DNA of 14,369 bases from Thermoprotei archaeon (GTDB taxonomy: Archaea > Thermoproteota > Thermoprotei_A > Sulfolobales > WANQ01). The translations under genes and the position numbers were made by a program. The notes beneath the pieces are model-generated. The model saw only the letters and a program-made list of their open reading frames with translations. It was not told the DNA's origin and ran no database searches. This document shows, one piece after another, positions 13,359 through 14,369 of the stretch (the stretch's first letter is position 1; the number at the start of each line of letters is the position of its first letter). Where the stretch lies: positions 1-14,369 of the forward strand of contig JALWGO010000101.1 of the NCBI GenBank assembly GCA_027038805.1. The letters run 5' to 3'.

Positions 13359-14369
13359 TCACGGTAAAGGTCTTGCTATGAATATATTATTCTTGTTCTC
13401 TACTATCTTGACCCTTATCCTAGCCCCTAGAGGTATTTCTGTTGCCCCAACTATTGTTATTACTCTATCCTTATTATATGGTACACCTAGTTTCTCTCCT
13501 TTAAGCCATCCCTCTTCTACTACTCTTACTTTGATAACTTCTCCTTTACCATATGGTAGGGGAGGACTTGGTGCTTTATGGAAGTTAAATGTTTTTGGAT
13601 CGTGTATTAGATTAATACCGTGTTTTCTCTCTAATTCTCTTAGCTTGCTCCAAAACTCTTTCCAGTTCATCGGCTTTACGCCACGTGGCTTTCTGCCATA
13701 ACGGTGGACTAGGTATTTCTGTATTCCTAGAGCTGGCCACTTCTTACCTGCTCCTATCTTTTTAGCCCATTCTATTATATCCTCTATATCTTTATCGTTT
13801 ATTCCTGGAACCCATACTGGTGCTATGTGTACATCTATGCTCGTGTTTGACAGGATATATTCTGTTATACTTGCTACTTCTGAAACATTGAACCACTCTA
13901 CACCCTGGATAAACCGTGCCTTTTCCTCATCGAGACTGTCTATGCTTAGGTTTATTCTATCTAGGCCAGCTTCCTCGAGATCCTTGACTAGTTTCTCGTT
14001 TAACAAGTAGCCCCTTGTTTGAAGTGCTACAACCCTTATCCCGGGTATGTCTTTTAGTTCTTGGACTAGTTCTACTATGTAGGGATATGTTAGGGGCTCA
14101 CCTACTCCGTCTATTAGGGCTTCTACATCGTTTACGGACTTATATTTTACTATGAGCCTGGTCCACTCGATAAGCCAGTCTAGTTTAACCATATACTCTG
14201 TTAAACGGTGCCGTGAGAAGGGGCCTGCATCAACACTACAGTATATACAGTTCAGGTGACATAATGTAGTTGGTCTCACTTGCATTATATTTGTACCTCT
14301 ATCAACTATTCCGAAGGCTATATGTCCGAGAAGAGGTATCTCCTCATTAATCCATACTAGTCTCCTCGG
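13359..14369 (-). CDS. Radical SAM protein with C-terminal TRAM-like domain, 5' end beyond the window
   Basis: Uncharacterised archaeal radical SAM enzyme, possibly the COG2100 type of predicted Fe-S oxidoreductases. The frame is open to the right edge (336 codons). An ATG at 14285 exists, but the 28 codons before it encode conserved-looking sequence (PLLGHIAFGIVDRGTN) running straight into QVRPTTLCHLNCIYC, so that ATG is internal. Counting from the first in-window codon, the [4Fe-4S] cysteines are Cys37, Cys41 and Cys44 (CX3CX2C). DGVGEPLTYP (87-96) is the SAM-binding glycine motif, and DRINLSIDSLDEEKARFIQG (137-156) is a core strand region. The C-terminal 60 residues (about 275-333, GEVIKVRVVEEGWLKGEKLG through VKIVENKNNIFIA) look like a TRAM/OB-fold domain, which in methylthiotransferases contacts RNA. 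The substrate is unknown. The small membrane-protein gene follows. Confidence 0.9.
   Translation of the reverse strand, partial: PRRLVWINEEIPLLGHIAFGIVDRGTNIMQVRPTTLCHLNCIYCSVDAGPFSRHRLTEYMVKLDWLIEWTRLIVKYKSVNDVEALIDGVGEPLTYPYIVELVQELKDIPGIRVVALQTRGYLLNEKLVKDLEEAGLDRINLSIDSLDEEKARFIQGVEWFNVSEVASITEYILSNTSIDVHIAPVWVPGINDKDIEDIIEWAKKIGAGKKWPALGIQKYLVHRYGRKPRGVKPMNWKEFWSKLRELERKHGINLIHDPKTFNFHKAPSPPLPYGKGEVIKVRVVEEGWLKGEKLGVPYNKDRVITIVGATEIPLGARIRVKIVENKNNIFIARPLP

Overview
The window looks like a stretch of a hyperthermophilic or thermophilic Crenarchaeota (Thermoproteota) chromosome, most like Desulfurococcales; the species cannot be named from sequence alone. The signs are an archaeal type II GAPDH overlapping an archaeal PGK, a mevalonate pathway with an archaeal HMG-CoA synthase and a class I HMG-CoA reductase, GGTG-type ribosome binding sites, TATA-box promoters with T-rich gene ends, frequent GTG/TTG starts, AGG/AGA and ATA codon use, and a membrane-anchored solute-binding protein with a Thr/Pro stalk. 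Every gene lies on the minus strand, so transcription runs from high to low coordinates. Coding density is high and no gene-free stretch exceeds about 200 bases.

Layout in the direction of transcription. (1) 14369-13084: an uncharacterised radical SAM protein with a C-terminal TRAM-like domain, cut by the right window edge, followed 14 bases later by an 86-residue three-helix membrane protein. (2) 12886-4912: a complete Opp/Dpp-type ABC importer. A 940-residue anchored solute-binding protein (dppA) has its own promoter and T-rich end. It is followed by a tightly packed permease and ATPase set, dppB-dppC-dppD-dppF, with a separate promoter before dppB and a possible internal one before dppD. 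(3) 4742-2315: HMG-CoA synthase, then HMG-CoA reductase, two consecutive mevalonate-pathway enzymes that supply isoprenoid lipid precursors; each has a promoter-like upstream region. (4) 2230-1: phosphoglycerate kinase, then glyceraldehyde-3-phosphate dehydrogenase, translationally coupled by a TTGA overlap. GAPDH runs off the left edge and lacks only a short C-terminal piece.

The genes form three metabolic units: uptake of peptides or sugars, isoprenoid synthesis from acetoacetyl-CoA, and the 1,3-bisphosphoglycerate node of glycolysis/gluconeogenesis. The radical SAM pair has no assignable function.

The most unusual element is the solute-binding protein. Its sequence blocks appear to be in circularly permuted order relative to canonical DppA/SBP_bac_5 proteins, and an extra beta-sandwich-like module and stalk follow. 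Its partner permeases carry large extra extracytoplasmic segments (about 200 residues in DppC, about 100 in DppB). Both ATPases end in a four-cysteine motif like the one reported to bind an iron-sulfur cluster in some Opp/Dpp ATPases. I found no mobile element, CRISPR array, tRNA or rRNA.
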